Shown in pieces: positions 7,380 to 16,650 of a stretch of DNA of 64,000 nt. The DNA is taken from NCBI RefSeq assembly GCF_020614375.1, contig NZ_CP085327.1, positions 62,001-126,000 on the forward strand. Direction: 5' to 3'. Position numbers and translations under genes: made by a program. Under the pieces are notes generated by a model. It had not been told where the DNA came from. It made no database searches and saw only the letters and a program-made list of their open reading frames with translations. Every line of letters starts with the position of its first letter. Position 1 is the stretch's first letter. This DNA is from Haladaptatus salinisoli (GTDB lineage Archaea > Halobacteriota > Halobacteria > Halobacteriales > Haladaptataceae).

Positions 7380-8147
7380 ATGAAAAACGAGGATAGTTTC
7401 GACGGCCCTCAGACTGAGTGGAGCACCGACCTACCGCTTCCCGGCGGTGAAGATGACCCAGAGCGTCGCCTCCGCGGGTTTCTCACCGAAACCGACGTGA
7501 AATTCCTTCGTGATGACCTTGAGCCGAGTGACCCCGCCGAACGTCGGCGCAAGCTCTATCAGCGTGGCCGCTCGGCCGTGATGGACTTTACACTCTTACA
7601 CGAGTGCCTCACCGACACCCATCTTGACTTCATCTTCTTCCCCGAACGTGATGGCCGCGCCAAGCGCGCACTCATGGAAGACGAAGCGACGTGGCTCCGG
7701 CGCGGGATGATTGACATGCTTGCTGTCCTCCATCGGGTGACACTCGACACGGACGCCGCAACCGAGAGTGTCCAGCCCGATACATTCGAGTGGCTCAACG
7801 AGCGCGGGCAGTATCGCGCATCCCGCGAGTACCGAAGCGTCGGTGACGTTCGTGCCCTCGTTGAACGCGGGCAGCCTGAGGAACTGACCGAGGCTGAGAA
7901 AGATTGGTATTTGCGTGCGCTTGCGAACGGCACGCTTGACGACCTCGATGATGATGCGGCGTGGTTTCCAACGACGACGCCCGGCACAGCCACCGACGCT
8001 CGTGACCCCGAGGCCGACTCTGCATACCAGAACCTGACCGGAAAGGGAACATTCGACGTGGCAGACCATATCTATGTAGCGCCCGAGGAGGCTGAGTTCT
8101 ACGACCCGGAGAAGGACGACGACCAAGAACACGAAGACGACGCATGA
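7380..8147 (+). CDS. Hypothetical protein of the integrated element
   Basis: A 255-residue acidic soluble protein. The centre (residues about 28-115) is helical with conserved-looking segments RGFLTETDVKFLRDDLE, RRKLYQRGRSAVMDFTLL and DEATWLRRGMIDMLAVLHRV. The C-terminus is acidic and disordered (DPEKDDDQEHEDDA). There is no signal peptide or membrane segment. Proteins of this look occur in haloarchaeal proviruses and plasmids, from memory only. The function is unknown. Confidence 0.65.
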   Translation: MKNEDSFDGPQTEWSTDLPLPGGEDDPERRLRGFLTETDVKFLRDDLEPSDPAERRRKLYQRGRSAVMDFTLLHECLTDTHLDFIFFPERDGRAKRALMEDEATWLRRGMIDMLAVLHRVTLDTDAATESVQPDTFEWLNERGQYRASREYRSVGDVRALVERGQPEELTEAEKDWYLRALANGTLDDLDDDAAWFPTTTPGTATDARDPEADSAYQNLTGKGTFDVADHIYVAPEEAEFYDPEKDDDQEHEDDA

Positions 8148-8363
8148 GACAGCCGCAACTGTCGGCGATAGAATCGCGACCGGTAGTGCGGATAGCACGT
8201 GAAGGTGTCGGAGTGGCACACCAGCGAGACTATGGTGAACCCCGCAACCGGTGATAGGTTTTAGTGGGCGTGCTGAATACAGGGCGCGTATCGGTCACGG
8301 GCCACCCCACCGTTCACAGTGTAGAGCATACGCTTATCTGGAACCAGCGCAGAAACTATCTAA
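8148..8363. other. Short intergenic region in the element
   Basis: 216 bases between the unknown 255-residue gene and the membrane protein gene. No gene or repeat was recognised. The segment CGCTTATCTGG near 8330 could be the promoter element of the gene at 8364. Confidence 0.3.
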
Positions 8364-8723
8364 ATGAATGTACCAGAATCAATCCGTGATATTGGAGAAC
8401 GTCCCCTTGGCCGTGTTCTGGTGATTCTCGTTGGTCTCTGCCTTGTCTTTGGGGTAATGACACTGTTCCTTCCAATTCGTCCTCTAATTTGGTGGTCTCT
8501 CCCGGTTTTACTCATTATTTGGGGAATCTCGACACTATATCGTTACGGAGTAGGAAAATCTCTGACTCTGCTTGCTGGTTGTCTGCTCATACTCGGCGGA
8601 ATCACACGTGCCTTGTTCCAACTCATTTCGATGAGTGAATTCATCGGAACTGTGGCTAATCTTGTCCCGCTCGCGGGCATTTTTGCTGAAATGTTTGCTC
8701 ACCACTACCGCGAGAATAAATAA
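8364..8723 (+). CDS. Small integral membrane protein
   Basis: A 119-residue protein with three to four predicted membrane helices (about residues 17-37, 41-58, 65-87 and 92-110) and short polar ends. It uses lower-GC codons than the chromosomal genes to the right, like the rest of the accessory region. No family is recognised. It is preceded by a 216-base gap and is probably transcribed alone. Confidence 0.6.
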   Translation: MNVPESIRDIGERPLGRVLVILVGLCLVFGVMTLFLPIRPLIWWSLPVLLIIWGISTLYRYGVGKSLTLLAGCLLILGGITRALFQLISMSEFIGTVANLVPLAGIFAEMFAHHYRENK

Positions 8724-8887
8724 CTGCATCACACTTTGCTAACTACGTCGACGTGACAGCTGGTTCACCACTCTTTAGCCGGAACAAACGAGTTCAATTT
8801 GACGAATACAACCTCTCTATTCGGCACGTCAATTCTATCAGTCGTTGAGGATTTCTACAGAGCCACCAGCAATGCTCTCCTTGGGTG

Positions 8888-9190
8888 ATGAAAAGTACTG
8901 GTCGAATGGGTGGTGGTGACGATACGTTTATGCAGCCACCCACATTTAGCTCTCTGCGAATCGAGGGACAGCACCGATGGCAACCTAGAGCAGGTTCAAA
9001 TCACCTTGCCGGTTTGCGCGTACGTGAGAAAAATATCCCACCGCAGGCTGTTGGCTTCCCTGATAAAAAGAACTCCTCAGAGTCGGTTCATAGCGCTTTT
9101 ATCATCTCTGTTTTCATTCAATGCACTGGTGGACAGTTCCCACACCTTGAAGGGTGGCAGTACATGTTCGTCGAACCTGAAGAGTTATGA
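8888..9190 (+). CDS. Doubtful small ORF (100 residues)
   Basis: A 100-residue ORF with no recognised domain, ending in GWQYMFVEPEEL. A second overlapping frame of similar length (8910-9284) exists, so coding is uncertain. It lies in the low-GC strip between the membrane protein and the tRNA gene, where element remnants are expected. Included only because its composition is not that of a shadow frame. Confidence 0.25.
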   Translation: MKSTGRMGGGDDTFMQPPTFSSLRIEGQHRWQPRAGSNHLAGLRVREKNIPPQAVGFPDKKNSSESVHSAFIISVFIQCTGGQFPHLEGWQYMFVEPEEL

Positions 9191-9370
9191 TGTCACTCTG
9201 CTACTGGAATGTTGTAGAACGCCCGACCGAGGCGTGCCGGGAGTGAGGAACGATTGGAATCCAGATGGCGTAAATTGCCGGTAAACCGCTTGGAATCCAA
9301 GCCAAAACCGGGCTATCCGATATAAGGAACTCTACGCCGTCTACGGAATGTGGAAAATGCGCGAAGCGCA
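9191..9370. other. Non-coding strip flanking the tRNA 3' end
   Basis: This 180-base stretch holds no supported gene. It contains the palindrome CTTGGAATCCAAG at about 9291-9303 and, directly next to the tRNA, the short hairpin TGCGC-GAA-GCGCA (9358-9370), which may mark tRNA 3' processing. No second copy of the tRNA 3' end was found in the window, so an attachment-site repeat is not shown. Confidence 0.4.
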
Positions 9371-9442
9371 TGGACTCGCCGGGATTTGAACCCGGGGCCT
9401 CTCCCATGCCAAGGGAGTGATCTACCACTGATCTACGAGCCC
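9371..9442 (-). tRNA. tRNA-Ala (GGC)
   Basis: On the minus strand a full cloverleaf can be drawn. The acceptor stem GGGCTCG pairs with CGAGTCC and includes the G3:U70 pair that marks alanine tRNAs. The anticodon arm is CTCCC-TTGGCAT-GGGAG, giving anticodon GGC. The T-arm holds GGGTTCAAATCCC. The discriminator base is A and CCA is not encoded. No intron is present. Its 3' end faces the accessory region on the left, the usual geometry for integration at a tRNA. Confidence 0.95.
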
Positions 9443-9728
9443 GCGTCTGCAGTCAGTTCTTCCCTGCGACCATTGATAAACCTCTCGAAATCCGCGCACC
9501 CCCGCCGGAGCGTGTCACACCGACTCGTCCGCTCGACCGACCGAATGGAAACCCTTTAACCGCTGAGAGGGGAAACGGGCGTAGGGAACGGCACAGCCGC
9601 AAATCCGACTCGTCGCGAACGTACTTTGACGCGACTTGGGATTGCGGACGTGCAACGTGACTCTCGTCACGACTGGCGGAACCCGCCGCCAGCACTCTAG
9701 CGGCTCGTGCAGTTCCTATCCTCGAACA
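9443..9728. promoter_or_regulatory. 286-base region upstream of rps15
   Basis: The gap between tRNA-Ala (minus) and rps15 (plus) holds no gene. It should contain both the tRNA promoter and the ribosomal operon promoter. No clear TATA box was fixed; AT-rich pockets occur near 9465-9485 and 9545-9560. Confidence 0.35.
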
Positions 9729-10190
9729 ATGGCACGAATGCACACCCGACGCCGCGGCTCGTCCGGTTCCGACCGGCCCGTGGCAGACGAACCACCGGAG
9801 TGGAGCGACGTAGATGCGGGCGACGTGGAAGACCGCGTCGTCGAACTCGCGGAGCAAGGCTACAGCCCCAGCCAAATCGGGCTGAAGCTCCGCGACGAGG
9901 GCGTGACCGGCACGCCCGTCCCCGACGTGAAACTGGCCACCGGCAAGAAAATGACCGAGATTCTGGAGGAGAACGACGCGGGCTCCGACCTGCCCGAAGA
10001 CCTCGAGAATCTGATGGAGCGCGCCGTGCGCCTCCGCGAGCACGTCGACGAGAACCCGCAGGACAAGCAGAACAAGCGCGCCCTGCAGAACACCGAATCG
10101 AAAGTTCGCCGCCTCGTGAACTACTACCGCGGCGACGAACTCGACGAAGACTTCACGTACACCTACGACGTGGCGAAAGAACTCCTCTAA
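9729..10190 (+). CDS. rps15: 30S ribosomal protein S15
   Basis: A 153-residue protein starting MARMHTRRRGSSGSDRP, the archaeal/eukaryotic S15 type (S13e) with an N-terminal extension. It has the domain IGLKLRDEGVTGTPVPDVK and the C-terminal helical hairpin KQNKRALQNTESKVRRLVNYYR that binds 16S rRNA. Length matches haloarchaeal S15. It is the first gene of an operon with the RecJ-like, pcc1 and S3Ae genes. The 286 bases upstream (9443-9728) contain no gene and should hold the promoter. Confidence 0.95.
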   Translation: MARMHTRRRGSSGSDRPVADEPPEWSDVDAGDVEDRVVELAEQGYSPSQIGLKLRDEGVTGTPVPDVKLATGKKMTEILEENDAGSDLPEDLENLMERAVRLREHVDENPQDKQNKRALQNTESKVRRLVNYYRGDELDEDFTYTYDVAKELL

Positions 10191-10193
10191 TAG

Positions 10194-11357
10194 ATGTCGA
10201 CGTCCGGCCGAACCGCTTCCGAGGACGCCCACTCCGCGAGCGAGGTGGCCGCGGCGCTCCGCGACGCCGACTTCGTTCGAATCGTCGCGCAGGCCGACGG
10301 CGACTCACTCGCGGCGAGCGGCGTCCTCGCCCGCGCGTGCGCCGACGCCGGAATTCCGTTCCAGGTGAGCGCCGCGCGCTTCCCGGCTCACCGCGCCGAG
10401 ACCGACGACCGCTCCGTCGTCGCGACGGTCGGTGCGACGGGCGGCGACGTGTCGCTCCTCGGGCGGTCGGCCAGCGTCGCGGCCTACGAAGCCGCGGACG
10501 AACTCGGCGAAACGCCGGACCCTGTGCTGGCACTCGCCGGCATCGCGGCGGCCGGCGTCCTGCCGGGCGAGGACGAGAGCGCGCGGCTGCTGGACGCCGC
10601 GGGCGACCGACTCGCGCGCAAACCCGGCGTCGCGACGCCCACGAACGACCTCGCGGACGGGTTGGCACACTCGACGCTGATTCACGCGGGATTCTCCGGC
10701 GACGCGGAGGCGGCGCAGGCCGAACTCGCGGAACTGGGTCTTCCGGTCGACCTCGACGACGACGCCCGCCGACGGGTCGCCTCGCTCGTCGCGCTCTCGG
10801 TCGCGGGGCCGGAGGGCGCGACGCCGCGGGCGGGCGACGCCGTCGAGCGCGCGCTTCGCCCCTACGAACTCGCGGACGGACCGTTCGCGACGCTCGGCGG
10901 TTACGCCGACGTTCTCGACGCTGTCGCGCGCGAACAGCCCGGAACGGGCGTCGCGCTGGCGCTCGGACACGACGCTCGCGCGCCGGCGCTCGACGCGTGG
11001 CGCGACCACGCGAGCGCGGCGCACGCGGTGCTCCGAGAGGCGACGACGGGACGCTACGACGGCCTGTTCGTCGCCCGAACGGACGACGCGCCGGTCGAGA
11101 CGGCGGCCCGACTGCTCGGCGACTTCCGGTCGCCGGAGCCGATCGCGCTCGTCGTCACGGACGCCGAAGCCGCAGCGGTTTCGGTGGACGACCGCGAACC
11201 CGACGACCCCGAAGCGGGCGTCATCGGACTGGGCAACGCGATGCGGCGGGCCGCGTCGGCGGTCGGCGGCGACGGAACGGGAAGCGCGCGCCGCGGTTAC
11301 GCGCGGTTCGACGCGGACGCGAAGGAGTTCCTTTCGGCGTTCCGGGAGGCGCTATGA
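10194..11357 (+). CDS. RecJ-like / DHH-superfamily protein
   Basis: A 387-residue acidic protein. The N-terminal VRIVAQADGDSLAASGVLARA matches motif I of DHH phosphoesterases (RecJ, GAN, Cdc45 relatives). No DHH triad is visible afterwards, so the nuclease may be weak or inactive, as in Cdc45. It starts 3 bases after S15 and its stop overlaps the pcc1 start. This location beside S15 and pcc1 is usual in haloarchaea, where it is commonly annotated as an exonuclease. A role in replication or repair is inferred. Confidence 0.75.
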   Translation: MSTSGRTASEDAHSASEVAAALRDADFVRIVAQADGDSLAASGVLARACADAGIPFQVSAARFPAHRAETDDRSVVATVGATGGDVSLLGRSASVAAYEAADELGETPDPVLALAGIAAAGVLPGEDESARLLDAAGDRLARKPGVATPTNDLADGLAHSTLIHAGFSGDAEAAQAELAELGLPVDLDDDARRRVASLVALSVAGPEGATPRAGDAVERALRPYELADGPFATLGGYADVLDAVAREQPGTGVALALGHDARAPALDAWRDHASAAHAVLREATTGRYDGLFVARTDDAPVETAARLLGDFRSPEPIALVVTDAEAAAVSVDDREPDDPEAGVIGLGNAMRRAASAVGGDGTGSARRGYARFDADAKEFLSAFREAL

Positions 11358-11629
11358 GACGAGCGACGATTCGCACGGAACTGGAGGACGCCGACGTTAT
11401 CGCGGCGTCGGTCGCGCCCGACAACACGTCCGAAATCGAGACGAACGTGGAGGGCGGCGCGGTCGTGACGACGATAGAACGCGGGACGACCGGCGGTCTC
11501 CAGTCCACCGTGGACGATTACGTCGTGAACCTCTCGGTGGCGGAACAGGTGGTACGGACGGCGAAGACGACACCGACAACTCAGACAGCACAAACGACGA
11601 ACGACGATACCAACACGAACCATGAGTGA
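11354..11629 (+). CDS. pcc1: KEOPS complex subunit Pcc1
   Basis: A 91-residue protein: a small alpha/beta fold (RRATIRTELEDADVIAASVAPDN...) with a central VEGGAVVTTIERG segment and helix VDDYVVNLSVAEQVV, followed by a Thr-rich tail. Pcc1 dimerises and supports Kae1 in making the t6A37 modification of tRNAs that read ANN codons. It overlaps the upstream gene (ATGA) and the S3Ae gene by 8 bases, showing tight operon organisation. Confidence 0.85.
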   Translation: MRRATIRTELEDADVIAASVAPDNTSEIETNVEGGAVVTTIERGTTGGLQSTVDDYVVNLSVAEQVVRTAKTTPTTQTAQTTNDDTNTNHE

Positions 11630-12257
11630 ACGATCAGTCTCCAAGAAGTCACAGCAAAAGCGGTGGTACACGGTCCACGCTCCCGAGCAGTTCGACCGCG
11701 CGGAGCTGGGAACGACCCCCGCCGACGAACCGAATCAGGTGCTCGGTCGCACCATCGAAACGACGCTCGGCGAGTTGACGAACAACGCCAGCGAGAACAA
11801 CACGAAACTGACCTTCAAGATCAACGACGTGGGGAGCGACGCGGCCTACACCGAGTTCGTCAAGCACGAACTCACCCGCGACTACCTGCGTAGCCTCGTG
11901 CGACGCGGCGCCTCGAAGGTCGAGGCGTACATCACGGTGCTGACCGCGGACGACCACCGCGTTCAGATCCAGCCCGTCGCGTTCACGACGAAGAAGGCGG
12001 ACCACAGCCAAGAGAAGGCCATCCGCCGGACGATGATCGACCTCGTCAGGGAGGCCGCGCGAGACCGCACCTTCGACGACCTCATCGACAGCGTCGTCGA
12101 GGGTCGCCTCTCCAGCGCGATCTACGGCGAGGCGAAGACCATCTATCCGCTTCGCCGGGTGGAGATCCAGAAGGCGACGTTGGAAGCCCACCCCGAGGAG
12201 GTCGCGGAAGAAGAAGAGACCTCCGTGGACGTGGAAGAAGAGGACGTGGAAGTTTAA
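11622..12257 (+). CDS. rps3ae: 30S ribosomal protein S3Ae (S1e)
   Basis: A 211-residue protein with a basic N-terminus (SVSKKSQQKRWYTVHAPEQFD) and conserved family segments: GRTIETTLGELTNN, KFK-type LTFKINDVG and RRGASKVEAYITVLT, and a C-terminal YPLRRVEIQKATLEAHP. The end is strongly acidic. It is part of the small ribosomal subunit in archaea and eukaryotes. It is the last gene of the S15 operon; a T-rich stretch after the stop may end transcription. Confidence 0.95.
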   Translation: MSERSVSKKSQQKRWYTVHAPEQFDRAELGTTPADEPNQVLGRTIETTLGELTNNASENNTKLTFKINDVGSDAAYTEFVKHELTRDYLRSLVRRGASKVEAYITVLTADDHRVQIQPVAFTTKKADHSQEKAIRRTMIDLVREAARDRTFDDLIDSVVEGRLSSAIYGEAKTIYPLRRVEIQKATLEAHPEEVAEEEETSVDVEEEDVEV

Positions 12258-12335
12258 TCGACTTCGTTTTTTGCGCGGGCGACAACGCGGTTTCTCGCGG
12301 AGCCGCGGCCGTCGCGAAGTGGTCGCGGAGCGGCG

Positions 12336-12758
12336 CTACTCGGTGACGACGACGGTGCCCGACATACCATCCACCTCGTGAGGGATGCAGAAGTAGGAGT
12401 AACTCCCCGGAACCTCGAACGTGTGCTCGAACGTCAAGTTCGGGTCGATGGTGCCTCGACCCTTCTGCCACGCTTTGCGGGCCGCCTGCTCGGAGTCGAA
12501 GCCGCCCGACGCGAAGTACTCGGCCCCGTCCGGGATGCCGTCCTGGTACGCCGTCACGCTGTGTCTGCGCATGTCGGTGTTCGTCCAGACGACGGTCTCG
12601 CCGGCCTTCACTTCGAACTTCCGCGGGTTGAAGGAACTCGACCCCATCGAGATGTCGCCCTCGGGGGCGTTCGACCCGGTGTTCGTCAGAGCCGCGCACC
12701 CCGACACCGTGGCGGACGTCGCGCCGACGACCCCGGCCAGAAACGCTCGGCGGTTCAT
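12336..12758 (-). CDS. Halocyanin-type blue copper lipoprotein
   Basis: A 140-residue cupredoxin. It starts with a twin-Arg-type leader (MNRRAFLAGVVGATSATVSG) and a lipobox with Cys21, so it is probably exported and lipid-anchored. Copper ligands are visible as His66, Cys124, His127 and Met132, in the order of plastocyanin/halocyanin proteins. It likely carries electrons at the outer membrane face in respiration. It lies between S3Ae and glutamate dehydrogenase and appears to be monocistronic. Confidence 0.9.
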   Translation of the reverse strand: MNRRAFLAGVVGATSATVSGCAALTNTGSNAPEGDISMGSSSFNPRKFEVKAGETVVWTNTDMRRHSVTAYQDGIPDGAEYFASGGFDSEQAARKAWQKGRGTIDPNLTFEHTFEVPGSYSYFCIPHEVDGMSGTVVVTE

Positions 12759-12836
12759 AGCCGAGGGTCGGGTCGCCGAGGGTATATGTCTCTCGAAACG
12801 CGATTCGCGCGGTCGTCGCGGTTTCCGCCCCGCCCG

Positions 12837-14093
12837 TTAGGGCCAGTTGCCGCCTTCCTCGTAGGCGTCGATGACGCGCTGGAGGGCGACGACGTACGCC
12901 GCGGTGCGGAAGTTCGGCAGGTCGTGTTCCTCGTAGGCGCTCGTCAGGTCGTCGAAGGCGTTGACGATGACGCTCTCGAGTTCGTCGTTGACGCGCTCTT
13001 CCGACCAGTGGAACCGCTGGCGGTTCTGCACCCACTCGAAGTACGACACCGTCACCCCGCCCGCGTTGGCGAGGATGTCGGGGAAGACGTGCACGCCGCG
13101 CTCCGTGAGCACGTCGTCGGCCTCGGGGGTGAGCGGTCCGTTCGCGGCCTCCGCGATGACGTCGGCCTGCACCTCGCGCGCGAGTTCGTCGTCGATGGCG
13201 TTCTCCAGCGCCGCGGGCACGAGCAGGTCGACGTCGAGCGTGAGCAGGTCGTCGTTGCCGAACTCCTCGTCCGCGCCGGCGTAGCCGACGACGCTGCCCG
13301 TCTCGTTCTTGTGGTCCTTCACGTCGCGGGCGTGAAGCCCCTCGGAGTTGTAGACCGCGCCGCTGGAGTCCGAGACGGCGACGATTTTCGCGCCGAGGTT
13401 CTCCAGCAGTTTCGCGGCGATCCACCCCGCGTTGCCGTACCCCTGCACGGCGACGGTGGCGTCTTTCATCTCCTTGTCGAGGTAGTCGAACGCCTCGCGG
13501 GCGGTGAGCATGGTCGAGCGCCCCGTCGCCTCGACGCGGCCCTCGCTCCCGCCGGAGTCGAGCGCCTTACCGGTGATGACGCCCGGAGCCGTCGTGTTTT
13601 CCAGCGTCTCGTAGGTGTCCTTTATCCAGTTCATCTCCCGCTGGCCGGTGTTCACGTCCGGCGCGGGGATGTCGCGGTCGACGCCGATGAACGGGCGGAG
13701 TTCCGTCGCGAAGGAGCGCGTGATGCGCTCCAACTCCGCCTCGCTGTACTCGTCGGGGTCGATGACGATGCCGCCTTTCCCGCCCCCGTAGGGGATGTCC
13801 ACGACGGCCGTCTTGTAGACCATCCATCCGGAGAGGGCTTTCACCTCGTCTCGGCTGACGTTGGGATGGTAGCGGATGCCGCCTTTGTACGGTCCGCGGT
13901 CGCCGTTGAACTGCGAGCGGAACGCCTTGAAGACCTCGATGGAGCCGTCGTCCATCTCCACGGAGAGGTTCGTTTCGAGCACCCGCTCGGGATGCTTGAG
14001 CCGTTCGAGGACGTCGTCGGACGCGTCGATGTACTCGGCCGCGTCGTCGATCTGCTCCTGCAGGCTCTCGAACGGATTGGCTTGTTCTGACAT
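12837..14093 (-). CDS. gdh: Glutamate dehydrogenase (Glu/Leu/Phe/Val family)
   Basis: A 418-residue enzyme interconverting glutamate and 2-oxoglutarate plus ammonia with NAD(P). It has the catalytic segments [11 protein letters not shown] and [17 protein letters not shown], the Rossmann motif [11 protein letters not shown] and the late [17 protein letters not shown]. Length is normal. A second, clearly divergent paralogue lies at 15263-16537, with a CitE-like lyase between them. The two may differ in cofactor or direction; sequence alone does not tell. Confidence 0.93.
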   Translation of the reverse strand: MSEQANPFESLQEQIDDAAEYIDASDDVLERLKHPERVLETNLSVEMDDGSIEVFKAFRSQFNGDRGPYKGGIRYHPNVSRDEVKALSGWMVYKTAVVDIPYGGGKGGIVIDPDEYSEAELERITRSFATELRPFIGVDRDIPAPDVNTGQREMNWIKDTYETLENTTAPGVITGKALDSGGSEGRVEATGRSTMLTAREAFDYLDKEMKDATVAVQGYGNAGWIAAKLLENLGAKIVAVSDSSGAVYNSEGLHARDVKDHKNETGSVVGYAGADEEFGNDDLLTLDVDLLVPAALENAIDDELAREVQADVIAEAANGPLTPEADDVLTERGVHVFPDILANAGGVTVSYFEWVQNRQRFHWSEERVNDELESVIVNAFDDLTSAYEEHDLPNFRTAAYVVALQRVIDAYEEGGNWP

Positions 14094-14170
14094 CGTCTGT
14101 CAGTGACACCCACCCACTGTTAAGCGTGGCGAAATTCGGGACCGACCGGCTTCGATTCGGGGTGAGGGGT

Positions 14171-15019
14171 TCAGTTACCGGAGGCGCGAGCGTACTCGAG
14201 GATGCGCTCCGCCTGCGCGACGAGAGGGGCGTCTATCATCTCTCCCTCGACCCGAAAGACGCCGCGACCCTCCTCGTCGGCCTCCGCTTTCGCCGCCAGC
14301 ACCCTCTCGGCCCACTCGACGCGCTCCGGGTCGGGCGCGAACGCCTCGTTGATGGGTTCGACCTGCGACGGATGGATCGCCATCTTCCCGTCGTAGCCGA
14401 GTTGGATGGCGAACTCGGTCTCCTCGCGTACTCCCTCCGGGTCCCCGAAGTCGGTGTAGACGGTATCGATGGCGTCCACGCCCGCGGCGCTCGCGGCCAG
14501 CACGACGCGCTCGCGGGCGTAGAGCACCTCCGTCCCCTCGTCGGTTCGGGTCGCCCCGATGTCCGCAGAGAGGTCTTCCGCGCCGAAGGCGAGGGCGTCG
14601 GTCGCGTCCGCCGCGCCGATCTCGTCGGCGGCGAGCACCCCGGAGGCGGTTTCGACCAGCGCGACGACGGGCACGTCGCAGTCGTGCTCGTCGAGGAGGC
14701 GGGACAGCGTCTCGACGTCGTCCGCCGACCCCGTTTTCGGGAGCATGACCGAATCGAGCGAGTCCGCGCCCGCCGCGATTTCTCGCAGGTCGTCGTCCGC
14801 CGCGACCCCGGTCGGGTTGACCCGAACGCACACCTCGCAGTTCGGTTCGAACTCCGGGTCGGCGAGCGTGTCCCGAACCGCCTCGCGCGCCTCGTCCTTT
14901 CGGTCGGGCGCGACGGCGTCCTCCAAGTCGAACACTATCACGTCCGCCCCCGCTCCGGGCGCTTTGCGCAGCATCTCCGGACGGTCGCCCGGCGTGAACA
15001 TGACGCTTCGTCGTGGCAT
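14171..15019 (-). CDS. CitE-like CoA ester lyase (HpcH/HpaI aldolase family)
   Basis: A 282-residue TIM-barrel lyase of the malyl-CoA / beta-methylmalyl-CoA / citryl-CoA family. Visible motifs are RRSVMFTPGDRPEML at the start, FDLEDAV, RVNP, ALVETASGVL and GYDGKMAIHPSQV, which hold the metal and CoA-ester binding residues. The ATG at 15019 fits the family N-terminus. In haloarchaea members cleave beta-methylmalyl-CoA or related thioesters in the methylaspartate cycle. Two glutamate dehydrogenases flank it, which fits such a role, but the substrate is unproven. Confidence 0.85.
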   Translation of the reverse strand: MPRRSVMFTPGDRPEMLRKAPGAGADVIVFDLEDAVAPDRKDEAREAVRDTLADPEFEPNCEVCVRVNPTGVAADDDLREIAAGADSLDSVMLPKTGSADDVETLSRLLDEHDCDVPVVALVETASGVLAADEIGAADATDALAFGAEDLSADIGATRTDEGTEVLYARERVVLAASAAGVDAIDTVYTDFGDPEGVREETEFAIQLGYDGKMAIHPSQVEPINEAFAPDPERVEWAERVLAAKAEADEEGRGVFRVEGEMIDAPLVAQAERILEYARASGN

Positions 15020-15087
15020 ACGCGAGGCGACGCGCGGGTTCGATTTCAACCCACCGGGATTATGTTGTCGTACGCGAGTCGGTGGAT

Positions 15088-15246
15088 ATGGCAGACGATA
15101 TCGACGGAGAACAGATGGGAGTCGGAATCGCAATCGGCGCGGGCATCGGCGCGGCGTTGGGCGTGGCGATGGACAACCTCGCGCTCGGGATGGGGATGGG
15201 AATCGCGGTCGGAGTCGCTATCGGCGCGGCGCTGTCCTCGAAGTGA
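15088..15246 (+). CDS. Small glycine-zipper membrane protein
   Basis: A 52-residue protein: a polar start (MADDIDGEQMG) followed by one long hydrophobic Gly/Ala stretch with the repeated VGIAIGAGIGAALGVAMD and GMGIAVGVAIGAALSSK patterns, about two helical passes. GxxxG spacing suggests oligomers in the membrane. It is divergent from the CitE-like gene. The function is unknown. Confidence 0.6.
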   Translation: MADDIDGEQMGVGIAIGAGIGAALGVAMDNLALGMGMGIAVGVAIGAALSSK

Positions 15247-15262
15247 GGCGCAGACCGCCGTC

Positions 15263-16537
15263 TCAGGGCCAGAGACCGCGCGCCTGATGGGCCTCCGCGA
15301 TGCGCGAGAGGCCGACGATGTAGGCCGCGTCGCGCCACGTCACGCCGCGCGTTTCGACTTCGTCGCGCACGTCGTTCCACGCCTTCAGCATCTCGGTCTC
15401 GAGTTCCTCGTTCACGCGCTCCAGCGACCACTGGCGGCGGTTGATATCCTGCAGCCACTCGAAGTACGACACCGTCACCCCGCCCGCGTTGGCGAGGATG
15501 TCGGGGACGACCGGGATGCCGCGGTTTTCGAGTATCTCGTCCCCGGTGGTGGTCGTCGGACCGTTCGCGCCCTCGACCACGATGTCGGCGTCCACGTCGC
15601 GGGCGTTCGCCTCGGTGATGACGTTACCGATGGCGGCCGGGACGAGCACGTCCACGTCCAGTTCGAGCAGTTCGTCGTTCGACAGGTGTTCGGGCGCGTC
15701 GTAGGTCGTGACCGCCTCGGGTTCCTCCTCGTGCGTCGGGATGTCGTCGATGTCGAGGCCGTCGGGGTCGTAGATGGCGCCGTTGACGTCGCTGACGGCG
15801 ACGACGTTCGCGCCCCACTTGTGCAGGGCGAGCGCCGCGTTCGCGCCGACGCTGCCGAACCCTTGAATGGCGACCGTCGTCTCTTCTAAGGGGTAGTCGT
15901 AGTAGTCGCACGCTTCGCGGACGATGATGGCCACGCTCTGTCCGGGGGACTCCTCGCGTCCGTGGCTTCCGCCGATGACGGGGGGTTTGCCGGTGACGAC
16001 GCCGGGGGTCGTCTCGCCTTCCTGCATCGAGTAGGCGTCCATGAACCACGCCATCGTCTGCGCGTCGGTGCCCATGTCCGGCGCGGGGATGTCCCGCATG
16101 GGGCCGATGAAATCGCGCAGTTCCTCCGCGAAGCGTCGGGTGAGCCGTTCTTTCTCCTCGGCGCTCAACTCCTTCGGGTTCACGACGATGCCGCCTTTCG
16201 CGCCGCCGAACGGGATGTTCATCACGGCGCACTTCCACGTCATCCACATCGAGAGGCCGATGCACTCCTCCTCGGTCACGCCGGGGTGGTAGCGCATGCC
16301 GCCCTTGAACGGTCCGCGCACGCTGTCGTGCTGTGCGCGGTAGCCGGTGAATATCTCCGTGTTGCCGTCGTCGCGCTTGAGCGGAACCGACACGCGGTGA
16401 ACCTGGTCGGGATGTTTCAATCGGTCGATGATGCCGCGGTCGATGTCGAGGTGCGCCGCCGCTCGTTCGAGTTGGCGACGCGCCGTTTCGACCGCCGTTT
16501 CGGGTTCGTCGGTCGTCTGCTTGCCGGTGGATGCCAT
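15263..16537 (-). CDS. gdh: Glutamate dehydrogenase paralogue
   Basis: A 424-residue paralogue of the enzyme at 12837-14093. It has [64 protein letters not shown] and [19 protein letters not shown]. The ATG at 16537 is chosen over a long in-frame upstream extension that looks non-coding. Its divergence from the other copy rules out a recent duplication. NAD versus NADP preference cannot be read with confidence. Confidence 0.92.
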   Translation of the reverse strand: MASTGKQTTDEPETAVETARRQLERAAAHLDIDRGIIDRLKHPDQVHRVSVPLKRDDGNTEIFTGYRAQHDSVRGPFKGGMRYHPGVTEEECIGLSMWMTWKCAVMNIPFGGAKGGIVVNPKELSAEEKERLTRRFAEELRDFIGPMRDIPAPDMGTDAQTMAWFMDAYSMQEGETTPGVVTGKPPVIGGSHGREESPGQSVAIIVREACDYYDYPLEETTVAIQGFGSVGANAALALHKWGANVVAVSDVNGAIYDPDGLDIDDIPTHEEEPEAVTTYDAPEHLSNDELLELDVDVLVPAAIGNVITEANARDVDADIVVEGANGPTTTTGDEILENRGIPVVPDILANAGGVTVSYFEWLQDINRRQWSLERVNEELETEMLKAWNDVRDEVETRGVTWRDAAYIVGLSRIAEAHQARGLWP

Positions 16538-16650
16538 GATTTGGACGCCTCCGTGGGGTCTGACCGGCAAATATTGCACGACCGGAGAAAGACCTTCCCA
16601 TCCGAGTCGGAAGCGATATGCATTACCAAAGCACGCTACCGCCGAAACGG

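Noticed and set aside
8910..9284. 124-residue plus-strand ORF near the tRNA
   Set aside because: It overlaps another weak frame, has no domain and runs into non-coding DNA; no transposase or integrase motif could be found in it.
9291..9303. CTTGGAATCCAAG palindrome as an attachment site
   Set aside because: It is not part of the tRNA gene and has no second copy in the window.
12378..14090. Plus-strand open frame of 570 codons
   Set aside because: It is antisense to halocyanin and glutamate dehydrogenase, both of which have clear family motifs.
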